A DNA stretch of 64,000 bases, from positions 124,001 to 188,000 of the forward strand of contig JAEMHR010000035.1 of NCBI GenBank assembly GCA_016490725.1, read 5' to 3'. The notes under the pieces are model-generated. The model searched no databases and was not told the DNA's origin. It worked only from the letters and a program-made list of their open reading frames with translations. A program made the translations under genes and the position numbers. Of the stretch, positions 42,403 to 54,555 are shown in pieces (positions within the stretch are counted from its first letter, which is position 1; each line of letters opens with the position of its first letter). This DNA is from Amphichorda felina (taxonomy: Eukaryota; Ascomycota; Sordariomycetes; Hypocreales; Bionectriaceae).

Positions 42403-42408
42403 CTTATC
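42403..42408 (-). promoter_or_regulatory. candidate GATA (AreA/NIT2) site
   Basis: CTTATC, that is GATAAG on the minus strand, is the preferred AreA/NIT2 core and lies about 287 bp upstream of the xanthine dehydrogenase ATG. No clear UaY-type CGG-N6-CCG palindrome was seen beside it. Confidence 0.35.
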
Positions 42409-42694
42409 TGCTTACACACACACATTCGAACGGTATCACGATCGCGTCGGGCAGTTCGCCACGAGACCTTAAGATGGCTGGCTCCCCTCCGGCAGCTGGG
42501 ATCCTGCTACTGCCGGGCCCAAGATTTCCCTTTTCCTCCGGTATTCATACCCTTTGCTCTCTTCACCTGAGCGAAACATTGGGGATCTCTTCCAGCAACT
42601 GCGGCGATCCCCGTTAAGCATCTCATCACCGATTCTCACCAGGCCTCAACTGTCCTGGGAACATTCCTGGTAGCAGCACGATCAGCTGGGCGCC

Positions 42695-45600
42695 ATGGCC
42701 CCGATAGCCATCTCCCCCGAGCGGGAGAGCCAGCCGGAGTCGCTGGCGACTCTGACGGCCAAGTTTGACGACACGATCCGCTTCTACCTGAACGGCACCA
42801 GGGTCGTCCTCGATGAGATCGACCCCGAGGTTACCGTGCTGGAATATCTCCGCGGTATTGGTCTGACCGGGACAAAACTGTAAGATCTCATTACTCACCA
42901 CTCACCCGCCACTCTTCCTCCCCGAAAACCTCGGGCTGACCAGCTCCCTTACAGCGGTTGCGGCGAAGGTGGATGCGGCGCCTGCACCATTGTCGTCAGC
43001 CAGTACAACCCAACCACCAAGCAGATCTACCACGCCAGCGTCAACGCCTGCCTGGCCCCGCTGGCCAGCCTTGACGGCAAGCATGTCATCACCATCGAGG
43101 GCATCGGCAACACCAAGCGGCCCCACCCCGCCCAGGAGCGCGTCGCCCGCGGCCACGGCAGCCAGTGCGGCTTCTGCACCCCGGGCATCGTCATGAGCCT
43201 CTACGCCCTGCTGCGAAACAATGCGTCCCCCTCGCGCGACGACGTCGAGGAGGCCTTTGACGGCAACCTGTGCAGGTGTACCGGGTACAGGCCCATCCTC
43301 GATGCCGCTCAGACCTTCAGCGCCGATGCTGGCTGTGGCAAGGCCAAGGCCAACGGCGGCGGAGGGTGCTGCATGGACAAGAACGGCGAGGGGGCGGGCC
43401 CCAATGGTGGAGGGTGCTGCATGATGAAGAAGAATGCCGACAGCGACCAGCCCATCAAGCGGTTCACGCCGCCGGGCTTCATCGAGTACAACCCGGACAC
43501 GGAGCTCATCTTCCCGCCGGCGCTCAAGAAGCACGAGATGCGCCCGCTGGCCTTTGGCAACAAGCGCAAGAGGTGGTACCGCCCCGTAACGCTGGACCAG
43601 CTGCTGCAGATCAAGAGCGTGTACCCGCAGGCCAAGATCATTGGCGGCAGCACCGAGACACAGATCGAGATCAAGTTCAAGGCTCTGCAGTACCCCGTGT
43701 CCGTCTACGTGGGCGACATCCCCGAGCTACGCCAATACGCCTTCAAGGAGGACCACCTCGAGATTGGCGGCAATGTGGTCTTGACGGATCTGGAGAATAT
43801 TTGCGAGGCGGCCATCAAACATTACGGCCACGCCCGCGGCCAGGTCTTCGAGGCCATGCTCAAGCAGCTCAAGTTCTTTGCGGGGAGGCAGATCCGCAAC
43901 GTCGGTACCCCGGCAGGCAATCTCGTCACAGCGTCCCCCATCTCGGATCTGAACCCCGTCTTCTGGGGCGCGAACAGCGTCCTGGTTGCCAAGTCGGCGA
44001 TGCAGGAGACGGAGATTCCCATGTCCCAGTTCTTCACCGGGTACCGCAAGACGGCCCTGCCCCAGGATGCCATCATTGCGTCGATTCGCATACCGGTGAC
44101 GGCCGAGAAGGGGGAGTTCTTCCGTGCGTACAAGCAGGCCAAGAGGAAGGATGATGACATTGCCATTGTCACGGGTGCGCTGCGCGTGAAGATGGATGAC
44201 GAGGGTATCATCCGCGAGTGCAACCTGATATACGGTGGCATGGCGGCTACGACAGTGTCCGCTAAGAATGCCATGGAGTATCTCGTCGGGAGGAAATTTG
44301 CCGAGCTTGAAACTCTGGAAGGTGCTATGAGTGCGCTGGAGAAGGACTTTGATATGCCCTTCAGCGTGCCGGGCGGCATGGCCTCGTACCGCAAGGCACT
44401 GGCGTTTGGCTTCTTCTACCGCTTCTACCATGACGTGCTGGCAACCCTGGACGGTGAGAGCAAGCACGCCGACAAGCAGGTCATCGACGAGGTGGAGCGG
44501 GAGCTTTCAAGAGGTGCTGTCGACGAGAACACGGCCGAGGCGTATGAAAAGGAGGTAACGGGCAAGTCGAACCCTCACCTAGCTGCTCTGAAGCAGACGA
44601 CCGGTGAGGCGCAGTATACCGATGATATCCCCGCCATGAAAAATGAGCTCCACGCCTGCTACGTCCTCTCATCAAAGGCACACGCCAAGATCCTGTCCAT
44701 CGACTACTCGGCCGCACTGGATATTCCAGGGGTGGTCGATTACATCGACAAGAGCGACATGCCGTCCGAGGATGCCAACATGTTCGGACCGCCTCATTTC
44801 GATGAGCCCTTCTTTGCAGACGGAATGGTTTACACGGCTGGCCAGCCCATTGCCATGATCCTGGCAACGTCAGCACTAAAAGCGCAGGAGGCGGCGAGGG
44901 CCGTCAAGGTCCAGTACGAGGAGCTCCCCGCGATCCTGACCATGGAGGAGGCCATCGAGAAGGAGAGCTTCTTCAAGCACTATAGAGAGATCAAGAAGGG
45001 CAACACAGAGGAGGCGTTCAAGAACTGCGACTATGTCTTCACGGGCACGGCGAGGATGGGTGGCCAGGAACACTTCTACCTGGAGACCAATGCCTGCCTG
45101 GTGGTGCCGAAGCCGGAGGACGGCGAGATGGAGATCTTCTCCAGCACTCAGAACGCCAATGAGACGTAAGTTGACCTTGTATCATCCTGGCCTATTTGGC
45201 AACACTAATGGCTCCCACAGGCAAGCATTCGCCGCGCGGGTGTGTGGCGTGCAGGCTAACAAGATCAACGTCCGCGTGAAGAGACTCGGCGGCGGTTTCG
45301 GCGGCAAGGAGAGCAGATCCGTCCTGCTCAGCTCGGTGCTGGCCCTGGCGGCAAAGAAGACGGGAAAGCCGGTGAGGTGTATGCTGACACGAGAGGAGGA
45401 CATGGTCCTCATGGGCCAGAGGCACCCGTTCTTGGGCCGTTACAAGGTCGGCGTGAACAAGGACGGCAAGATCCAGGCGCTGGACTGCGACATCTTCAAC
45501 AATGCTGGCTGGACGTACGATCTCAGCCCCGCGGTTGTGGAGAGATCATTGTCGCACGTGGACGGCTGTTACAAGATCCCCAACGTCTTTGTGCGCGGCC

Positions 45601-46946
45601 GCCTCTGCAAGACTAACACCATGTCGAACACGGCGTTCCGAGGATTCGGCGGCCCGCAGGGCATCTTCATTGCCGAGACGTACATGGAGGAGATTGCGGA
45701 CCGACTTGGGATGCCCGTGGAGACGCTCCGCGAGATCAACTTTTACAAGTATAAGGACGAGACGCATTTCAACCAGGAGATCAGAGACTGGCACGTGCCG
45801 CTCATGTACAAGCAGGTCCAGGAGGAGAGCAACTACAACAGCCGCAAGGAGGCCGTGGCCAAGTTCAACGAGGGCAACAAGTGGCGACGGAGGGGAATGG
45901 CCCTCATCCCCACCAAGTTTGGCATCTCGTTCACGGCCTTGTTCCTCAACCAGGCGGGAGCGCTGGTCCACATCTACCATGACGGGAGCATCCTGGTGGC
46001 CCACGGCGGCACCGAGATGGGGCAGGGACTTCACACCAAGATGACGCAGATTGCCGCGCAGGCGCTGGGAGTGCCGCTGGATGATGTCTTCATATCAGAG
46101 ACGGCCACCAACACGGTCGCCAACGCGTCCCCCACAGCGGCGTCAGCGTCGTCGGACCTCAACGGCTACGCCATCTTCAACGCCTGCGAGCAGCTCAACG
46201 AGCGCCTGGCGCCGTACCGGGAGAAGCTGGGCCCCGGCGCGACGATGAAGGATATTGCCCACGCGGCGTACTTTGACCGCGTCAACCTGTCGGCGCAGGG
46301 CTTTTACAAGACACCAGAGATTGGGTACGTGTGGGGGGAGAACCGCGGCAAGATGTTCTTCTACTTCACGCAGGGCGTGGCGGCGGCTGAGGTGGAAGTA
46401 GACCTGCTGACGGGATCGTGGACGTGCCTGCGGGCAGACGTCAAGATGGACGTGGGGCGGTCGATCAACCCGTCCATCGACTATGGGCAGATCCAGGGGG
46501 CGTTCGTGCAGGGCATGGGCCTCTTCACGATGGAGGAGTCGCTGTGGATGCGCAACGGGCCGATGGCAGGCAACCTGTTCACGCGGGGTCCCGGTGCGTA
46601 CAAGATCCCCGGGTTCCGCGACATCCCGCAGGTGTTCAACCTGTCGCTGCTCAAGGGCGTCGAGTGGGAGGAGCTGCGGACGATCCAGCGCAGCAGGGGC
46701 GTGGGCGAGCCGCCGCTGTTCATGGGCAGCGTCGTCTTCTTCGCGATCCGCGACGCGCTGCGGTCAGCCCGCAGGGACGCTGGCGTGGAGGCGCGCGTTG
46801 GGGACAGCGAGGACGCGGGAGGTCTGCTGCGGCTGGAGAGTCCTGCGACGGCTGAGAGAATCCGGCTGGCGTGCGAGGACGAGATCATGAAGAGGGCGCG
46901 GGTGGAGCCCAAGGAGGGCGAGAAGAGCTTCTTTGTAGCGATCTAG
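42695..46946 (+). CDS. hxA: xanthine dehydrogenase (purine hydroxylase I)
   Basis: Three exons, 42695-42879, 42955-45165 and 45221-46946, encode 1373 residues (Aspergillus HxA is similar in size). It oxidises hypoxanthine to xanthine and urate, the entry to purine catabolism. Seen: the plant-type [2Fe-2S] domain (GCGEGGCGAC, about 63-72), the second [2Fe-2S] domain (SQCGFCTPG and GNLCRCTGYRP), the FAD domain (KIIGGSTETQIEIK; GTPAGNLVTASPISDLNP) and the molybdopterin domains (QEHFYLETNA, LGGGFGGKES, TAFRGFGGPQG, and GVGEPPLF with the catalytic Glu at about 1295). A linker at about 188-224 between the FeS and FAD parts carries unusual CC...CC pairs in a Gly/Lys-rich stretch. All residues expected for xanthine rather than nicotinate hydroxylation that I can judge are present; a nicotinate hydroxylase paralog is the main alternative. 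Confidence 0.93.
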
Positions 46947-47955
46947 TGTAGTAGCGATCTAGTGTTTTTTTACTGCCCGTTTGGTTCCTGGGAGAGAACG
47001 TGGTTGACTAGCCAATTGGGGCTAATTGAATCAAGGAGGGTGTCATCAGCGACCACTGATCACAGTGGTGATTGGCACCGCCGATAGCCGAGGCAGCTCG
47101 GTATCTATTACAGCAGGCGGCGCAACTTGCACGATGGAATGAATGGCTGCAGAATATACTACTAGTATAATATGTGAGTGGCATCTTCTGCTGCGGTATT
47201 ATGAGTCGAGCAACATCCAGCGCAAGTTCCAGAACAGCAGCTGAATCCAATGGGCCGCTGGAGGCTTGCTGCACGCCCCGGATCCGGTCTTTGGGCGCGC
47301 TGGGCCACTTCTTGTTGGGCCAAGCTGACGGCTTGACGCTTGAGACGCCAGGTGGGCTGTCTGCTGTATGCACGGTCTCTGTGGCTCTAGCCTAGTAGGT
47401 ACCTAGCCTCTGCATCTGTGCTGGGGCCGCCCCGCCATTTCTGGCAGACGAATACTTGCAGACGCGCAGCGCAGTTGGTGCTTCACCCATTGCCAGTGCC
47501 ACTACGAGTGCCACCGCCCACATGCAGAGTAATGCCAACCTGCAAATCCATCGCCTAACCGCCTAATCGCCTAAATCGCCCCCACCGACCTCGAAGAAAG
47601 CTGAGCTTTTGCCCGTCTCTGAACCTGAACAATCTTCCGTCTCTTCTACCGGCAGACCGCCCTGTCGCGACCCGGCCGACGCAATCAGCCCATCGCACCC
47701 GTCGACTGCCGACCATCAGGCCACCCGAGGCCCATTCGCGAAGCCCAGTCACGAAGCCCATCGCCAACAAGCGACGCGAGAAACCCTGCCGACTACTGCT
47801 CGACACGAGCTGCCAGAATCCCACCCACACGACCAGGCACTCGAGTCACTGGTCCTCGAACCACCCCTGAGCGCGCTGCACTTCTGCAAGCAGCCGCCCG
47901 CGAATGACGCGCGCCGCCACTGCGTAACATCGACGGGGTCCAATGGGCAGCAGCC
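46947..47955. other. 1.0-kb intergenic region
   Basis: 3' flank of xanthine dehydrogenase and long promoter/leader of the acuM-like gene. The stretch 47560-47955 is GC-rich with CCGACC and ACGAAGCCC repetition, and open frames on both strands appear to be composition-driven. No separate gene supported. Confidence 0.45.
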
Positions 47956-50209
47956 ATGGCTGACCGGAAGGCGGCCGCTGCGAGCGACACCAAGAGCGCA
48001 AAGGGCGCCAGCGGAGGAGGAGCACCAACAACATCAGCAGCAGCAGCAGCGAACGGCGGGGTCGTCAAGACAAAGCTCGGGGATGTCAAGCGCGACGCCA
48101 AGGACGACACGCCCAGCAAGAGCCCCAAGAAGCGGCGCAAGGTGAACCATGGTATGTCCCTCTCCTCTGCCGATGCCCTGTACGAGTCGCCATGTCATTC
48201 ATGCGGCACGTGTGGCGGGGTTGGTGATCGTCTGGCTAACCTGTGCCATTCAGCGTGCGTATACTGCCGCAGATCTGTGAGTAGGATCCCAGCACCCAAG
48301 GATCCATCGAGTCGAGACCAGCCAGCCTCGACAAACTGGCCATAACCCTTGGGCCGTATGGAATTTCCTCGAAACAATGGCTGACAATTTCCCTTTCCGC
48401 GCGGCTAGCATATGACCTGTGATCTCGTACGTGGGACCCGTTGAGAAAATCGGACCTCCCCTAGCCCAGTCGCCCAGGCTGCTGGGCAGGAGGGCGGCGC
48501 TTGGCAGCCTACTGACGTTGTGGACAGGAGAGGCCTTGCACGAGATGCATCAAGCGCAACATTGGTCACCTTTGCCACGACGAGCCCCGAGACGGGGACC
48601 CCAAAAAGTCCAAGACTAGCCAGCAGGGGCAGCACCAACAGCAACAACAGCAACAGCAGGCTGGTGCCGACGACACCGCCGAGACACCATCCGAAATGGG
48701 CCGCAGTTCTATATCCAGCAACATGGGCCCGCCGCCCAGTTTCGACGGCACTAGGCCTAGGGCGTCGTCCGGCTTCGGTGCCGGGATGCTGGGCCAGAGG
48801 AACACGATGCCTCTTGTGCAACCAGGCGGGGCCCCTGGGATGCAGGGGAATACGATGAACCAGGGCGGTGGCAACAGTAACTCGAACCAATGTAGGTCTC
48901 GGCAGTCCCTGACCTTTACACACACTTTTTGTCTACCTGTTCTTTCCTGAACGTCACTGAACACTGGGTGACGGACGCTTCTACCTTGGCGACACTTATG
49001 TCTCACTCCCTGGGGAATCAGGTTATGCTGACCGTCTAAACAGTTGCCGGCTTCTCGGATGCGTGGATGACGGCGCAGAATTTCGAGGGCCTGAATAGCT
49101 ACAATCCCAACTACATGATCACGCCCGAAGTCTCACACGAGTTCAACCTGCTCAACGACTTCCTGCACACCAGCCTTCTCGATGATAACGGCGTGCCGTC
49201 CGAGGAGACGCAGCAGAACCCGGCGTTTGCGAGGGCCCTGAAGCACGACATGCTGCCGTCTGGGTTCGGTGCCGGCGGCGCCTCGGGCTCCGCGGCGGGC
49301 GGACACCCCTCGGGCAGCAGCGGGCTGAGGTCCATGGCCCCCCCGCCCAATCTCGAGGGCAAAGCCATCTCCCGCCCCGGCAGCGCCCTGACGGGCGACA
49401 AGGACAAGACGCGCGAGTACTACCTGCAGGCGGCGGATCCTTCAGGCAATGATAACCCGGAGGAGCGCATGGGCCGCGTGCTGCGGGCCAAGTACGATGC
49501 CGGACTGCTCAAGCCCTTCAACTACATCAACGGCTACGCCCGCCTGGGCAAGTACCTGGACGGCCATATCGCGGCCTCGTCCAAGCAAAAGATCCTGCGC
49601 ACCATCAATCAGTTCCGCCCCAAGTTCCGAGAGAAGGCACAGGGCCTGACCGACATGCAGCTGGTCTACGTCGAGATGTGGTTCGAGCGCCAGCTCATGG
49701 ACTATGACCGCGTGTTTGCGAGCATGGCGGTCCCCGCGTGCTGCTGGCGCCGGACGGGCGAGATCTTCAGGGGCAACAAGGAGATGGCGGAACTGATTAA
49801 TGTACCGGTCGACCGGTTGCGCGATGTATGACTCCCTATCTTCCCCTTCTCCCCTGTGGTGCTTATGGCTGGGCCACTGCTGACTGCTAGTAGGGAAAGA
49901 TTGCACTACACGAGATCCTGACGGAAGAGTCGATGGTGCGGTATTGGGAAGAGTTTGGGACGATAGCGTTCGACCCGGCGCACGAGACGCTCCTGACGGC
50001 GTGCTCGCTCAAGAACCCGAGCGACTCGTCGGACCACCCTGTGGTCAAGTGCTGCTTTTCGTTTACGATACGCAGAGACGAACACAAGCTGTAAGTTCTT
50101 CCTCTCCTTCTCCCCTTGAAGAGGCATTCGACGAAGCTCACACGATATGACCAGACCAGCCTTGATTGTGGGCAACTTCCTCCCGCATGATCCACCTCCG
50201 CAGGAGTGA
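47956..50209 (+). CDS. acuM: Zn2Cys6-PAS transcription activator of gluconeogenesis (AcuM/ERT1 family)
   Basis: Seven exons: 47956-48151, 48254-48276, 48409-48426, 48528-48891, 49044-49825, 49894-50090 and 50155-50209, giving 544 residues. After the basic KSPKKRRKVNH the Zn2Cys6 cluster reads ACVYCRRS / HMTCDL / ERPCTRCIKRNIGHLC, where the slashes are introns: exons 2 and 3 are only 23 and 18 nt. All six cysteines are present. A Gln-run and Ser/Gly-rich linker follow, then the conserved block AWMTAQNFEGLNSYNPNY and a C-terminal PAS domain (MAELINVPVDRLRD to EFGTIAFDPAHETLL), ending PHDPPPQE. In Aspergillus, AcuK and AcuM are both needed to induce PEP carboxykinase and fructose-bisphosphatase; the HACVYCRRSHMTCD type matches AcuM rather than AcuK, from my knowledge of the families. 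Intron 1 is 102 bp, frame-neutral and stop-free. Confidence 0.9.
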
Positions 50210-50833
50210 AAATATAATTGATTGGAATATCGCTGTGTGCTGGAGCAAGGCTCCTTGAGAAGCAAGAAAAAGAGGTATACATCTAGCGAGGAAGAGGAGG
50301 TGAGGAAGTTTTCATTATTGTGGCGTTCATACCAAGTCATACCAGTTCCAGGTTCTTTTCAGGGCGACACTGCCAAGCAATCGGGTTTATTCTTCTAACC
50401 ATACCTTCTTCCTTGGGCCTTTTCCTATAGAGAAGTTTGTAGCCGATTGTATATTCCATCAGTACCAACCCCGTTGTTGGGGGATGCACCGTCCTCGCAG
50501 TACCATTTAGCTTTCTGTACCGTGACGTGACCTCTATTTACCACCAATCCTGATGCGATTGATAAAGTAGGTGACTGGCCCTGAGTTAAGAGGCACAATT
50601 TGTACCTGAGCTAAGCGTATGTGTAATTGTCGCTTGCATGGGGCTGTAATGGCAGATGGTGTTGTGGCATTTATGTCGCAAGGAGACGGAAGGAGCTCCC
50701 TAGACGACGAGCAAGACCAATCTAAGGAAATCACAGCCCTAGCCGTCGCCGATTTCGTTCAGCTACTGAAACCAAGAAATACCCTTCGTCTGGACTTTTG
50801 CAATTTTCAACAATACGCTGTGCGAACGCAAGC
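50210..50833. other. intergenic region
   Basis: 3' flank of acuM and promoter of SPO22. No gene supported. Confidence 0.5.
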
Positions 50834-53800
50834 ATGCCTCGATTGGATCCCGTAGCCGCTGGTCGCGAGAAGAAGGCCAGATCTATCATCGGTAAGCATC
50901 TTCACCGACAACTCCGGTATCAGAGCTGCGGGACTCATGGTTCTTTGCTTCCCAGAGTTTGCAGCAGACCTCCGCTCCATGCTCCATGACCCCCAATCCC
51001 CCGATCTGCTCCTCGCCGAGCTTGGCCACCAGATCAGCACCGTTGCCGCCCTCTCCCAGAAGGCGCCCCTCCATCTCTCCTCCGCCACCGCAAAAGACCT
51101 CGAGAGACACGGGCGAGACCTATGGAACTTGTGTATCCGTCTCAAGCGCGACGGCGCCATCTGCGACCCCCGGTTTCCATCCAGGACGAGGCTCTTTGCG
51201 TTTCACATGCTTGAGCTTGGTCGCCGCGCGGGCAGAGCGAAGCGTGATGCTGAATCTGAGGTGGTATACATGATGGGTCTGGCAATGACCCTGGGTAGGG
51301 TATGCTTCGAAGCAGATGATCTAGACTGTTCCAGGGCTGGACTGCAGAAAGCGGCTGAGTATGCCGAGCGTCTGAAAGGCATGGCTGGGAAGGATGCTGA
51401 AGGCTCCTCGCGGGCCGCGAGAATCAGACTGGAGGCTGATTATCTCTCCATGAGAATGGCCCTGGTAAGGTATAGCCACCCCGTTGCTCATGGATACCAG
51501 CTAATCGTTTCTTAGTCGTGGAAAGAAAACTGCCTCGATGTTGCAGAGCACATGTTTACCAAGGCTGAGACCCTAAAGGAGGAACTCGATGCTGCTTCAG
51601 CGGAGAACATGGCGGATACTGTGCGGCATATAGGGGCTGATTGCTCCGCTAGGGGCGATTTCACAATGGGTGTTAAATGGTTGAAGAGGGCGCACGAAAT
51701 CATCAACTCGCAGCCCCTGGATCAGCTCTCCGTCGAAGGGCTAGACACTCGGTTAGCTATATGCCAGAACCTGGTTCAGAGTCTTCTGAGCCTTGGATCA
51801 GCAGAAGCAGTTACTGAGGCAAATGACCTTGTGTCGTATGTCGAGTCAGAAATTGGGGATAAGCCCATTGTCTTGCATTGGAGATTGGGAATTCTACAAA
51901 ACTCACCGGACGAAGTCTTCGATGCCGAGACATACGCCAGTATTCTTCGGCGGATGGTGCGCGTGTTCGACTTTACAAGCCAGACCTTTCACTTCTTATT
52001 ACACCACATCAAAGAGCTTCGAAACAAGAGCTCTCGATTAGCCTGCGCGCTTCTGGATGAGCTGCTGATGCAGCGGGTCTTGCGGTCAGAAAACACAGAG
52101 TGGCTGAACAAGATCATTGTTCGACGGGTGTGGATGAGCACGATGGACCCCGACCTGCCCAGTGCCGACGCCATAATTACCCTAATCAAGACTCTAGATT
52201 CCATTCTTGAAACGACCAGTCAACCTTTGAGTCCTGATGTAGCGGGTGCGGTACAGTCGGTAAGTCCCAGGCTCAGTTGTATCAACTCCGTACTGACACG
52301 TGTAGCTCGTTTGGAAGAAGATAGAGCCTAGCATTGCAGGGCAACACTATGGAATTGCAGACGAGTGGTGTTCTGTAGCCCTTCATGGCCTCTTCTCCAA
52401 CTGTGGTGACACCAACAGCGCCAAGCTTGGACGGAAGCGGATTGTCTGTGCCATAGGGCTCAACAATGCTGAGGGGGCTCGAGCTGCTTTTGCAGCTATG
52501 CCAGAGCCAGCCCAGAATGAGCCTTTGACGAGATACCTCATGTTCAAAACGTCGCTTTTGGATTGGGACAGTGAACTCGGATGCCAGAGCATCGAGCATT
52601 TGGCAATGTCTGTTGATAAAAAACGATGCCAGGAGATGCTATATGCTTGCATTCGAGAAGCTCAACAGGTTGGAGACAAGCTGTGCACACTAGCAGCACT
52701 CAAGGCTGTGGCTCTGAGTTGGGATCCCGCACGATCCTCCGTAGCTTGCCTGCCCTCAATTCTCCGAGGTAGTATACGATTGATCAACCTGATTGAGAAA
52801 GAGGGACGAAGAGACAAAGATTCTGACCCACTCAACCTCTTTACTGAGGACATGTGCAGACTCTTCGAACTGGGTACGTTGTAAAAAGGGGCTGAGATGA
52901 CTGTAGAGGCTGACAACCCAAAGCCGCAGGACGGGCAAAGCAAAACCAGAGGGACAAAGACGGCAATACAATTTTCACCGTTGCGGAGCTGGATTGGTTT
53001 CGAAAGAACTCATATAATATCGCGGTTGAAAAGTGTGCATCGCCATCATTCAATCTTGGCAACTTGGTCCGTATTTTTAGGGCTTGCCTCGATTTCATTA
53101 GCTGTTACCCTCTGGATATACCACATCGCCATTCAAAAGACATAGATCTCATGGCCATACGTTGTCACTTTGTCATCGCAGCAGCTCTGGTGTCACTCGC
53201 CCGGGCAGAGGACAAAGCTGATGAGAAACTACAGAGGTACCTCGAGATGAGGCAGCACGTTGCTACCTTCGACATGATATCACAGAGAGTATTAGACGAG
53301 CAACACGGAGAAATTATACGGGATCTTAAACAGAAGATGTCGACATTATCTGTCTTCGATTTTGAAGGAGCAGTCGCACTAAAGAACTGGGACGATCTAT
53401 CGATTATTGTGAGGAAGTCGGACATGTGTAAAGACGAAGCTTCGTTGAAGGCTATGGGAGATTGCCTCCTAAGAAGTCAAGCACCCGGTAGAGGTAGGGC
53501 AAAAATGGGTGGTCTCTCAGAAACACTGAGTTAGACTAACTTTAACAGTCACGTTTACGACCTTGCGGCTCATCATCAACCGGATTTTCGAAGTTGACAA
53601 CTTTGACTGCCAAAAACTAGCCAAGTACATACGCTGCCTATTCCAAGCAACGGTACCCGTGGATGACAGTCTAGCATTCCAGCTTCTCAGGGAGGCTCTG
53701 GACATGGCCCGCCAGACTACTGAAAATTCTCGATCATTTCCAGCAACAGAGCTCGAGTGGCTTGCTGCCAGCTCCTTCAACCACGCCGTCGACTTTTACG

Positions 53801-53940
53801 CCCGCGGCGAGGAGGATGCATGCCACAAGTGGGCACTCGTAGCCATGGATCTGGCGGCGTATATAGATGACGGGGGAGGGTTACGGAATCTGTTACAAGA
53901 CAAGTTTGCCAAGTTGCGCTTCACAGCCAGGAAGCAGTAG
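50834..53940 (+). CDS. SPO22: meiosis protein SPO22/ZIP4-like
   Basis: Six exons: 50834-50891, 50956-51464, 51516-52259, 52306-52873, 52930-53487 and 53549-53940, giving about 942 residues. Spo22/Zip4 (TEX11 in animals) is a TPR-like helical scaffold of the synapsis initiation complex, needed for crossover formation and synaptonemal complex assembly. The family pattern is clear: KDLERHGRDLWNLCIRLKR near the start, repeated helical TPR-like units (HMFTKAETLKEELD, DTVRHIGADCSARGDFTMGVKWLKRA), and the SPO22 hallmark AELDWFRKNSYNIAVEKC once intron 4 is removed. All introns are short with CTRAC-like branch points. The end of exon 5 is uncertain by two codons (donor at 53488 or 53494). The many introns and low codon bias fit a weakly expressed, meiosis-restricted gene. 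The reading frame is intact. Confidence 0.88.
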
Positions 53941-54555
53941 TCTGTGGGATTCAGATGTCAACTAAGTACAAGGAGAAGTCTCAATGTGAGAAACTATAGG
54001 GCATCAACATTTCATGACCATCATCGTCATCATCAACAACATACGAAGTAAAATATGAGCATTCTCCGAGATTTGACCAAACCAAAGTGCTTGGTGAATG
54101 TAGTACAACGCAACGTAACCTCCCATGCTATGCAATGCCATCGTATACGAGCAGTACAACGCCTCCCACGGGTCTTCCCATACCCCCGTCAATTTCACTA
54201 CAACTTCGTGAACGCCCGGATCCCCGAAACTCCATGCTGATATGCAACTTGGAAAGACGGTTGCCCTCCTCCTATAATCCCGGTATCTTTGTGTGGTATA
54301 TCCGCCTCTCCGCCCCACTGACTGCGTCGATAACAAACGAACAAGGACAAAATAATGAAAATGAAATAGCGCGAAATGACGAAAGTCGGTACAACCACGA
54401 TGAAACCCGTTCTCGGCTCTTGTTGTTGCTTAGCTGGGGATCGTGGTACCAATTCTGTACTTCGTCAATTGCTCCTCTTAAAACCTGCTATCCGAGGCGT
54501 CGGACAGAGCTTTGTTAAGGTACACTGTACACGAGATATCTCCCCTTTTCCTGGT
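53941..54555. other. intergenic region between convergent genes
   Basis: 3' flanks of SPO22 and the Zn2Cys6 factor. It includes AT-rich patches and a CATCATCGTCATCATC stretch (54008-54030). No gene supported. Confidence 0.5.

Larger units (their letters stand above)
41954..42694. other. intergenic region, xanthine dehydrogenase promoter
   Basis: Contains two GATA-type sites (listed separately) and a CACA run near 42411-42425. No gene supported. Confidence 0.5.
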
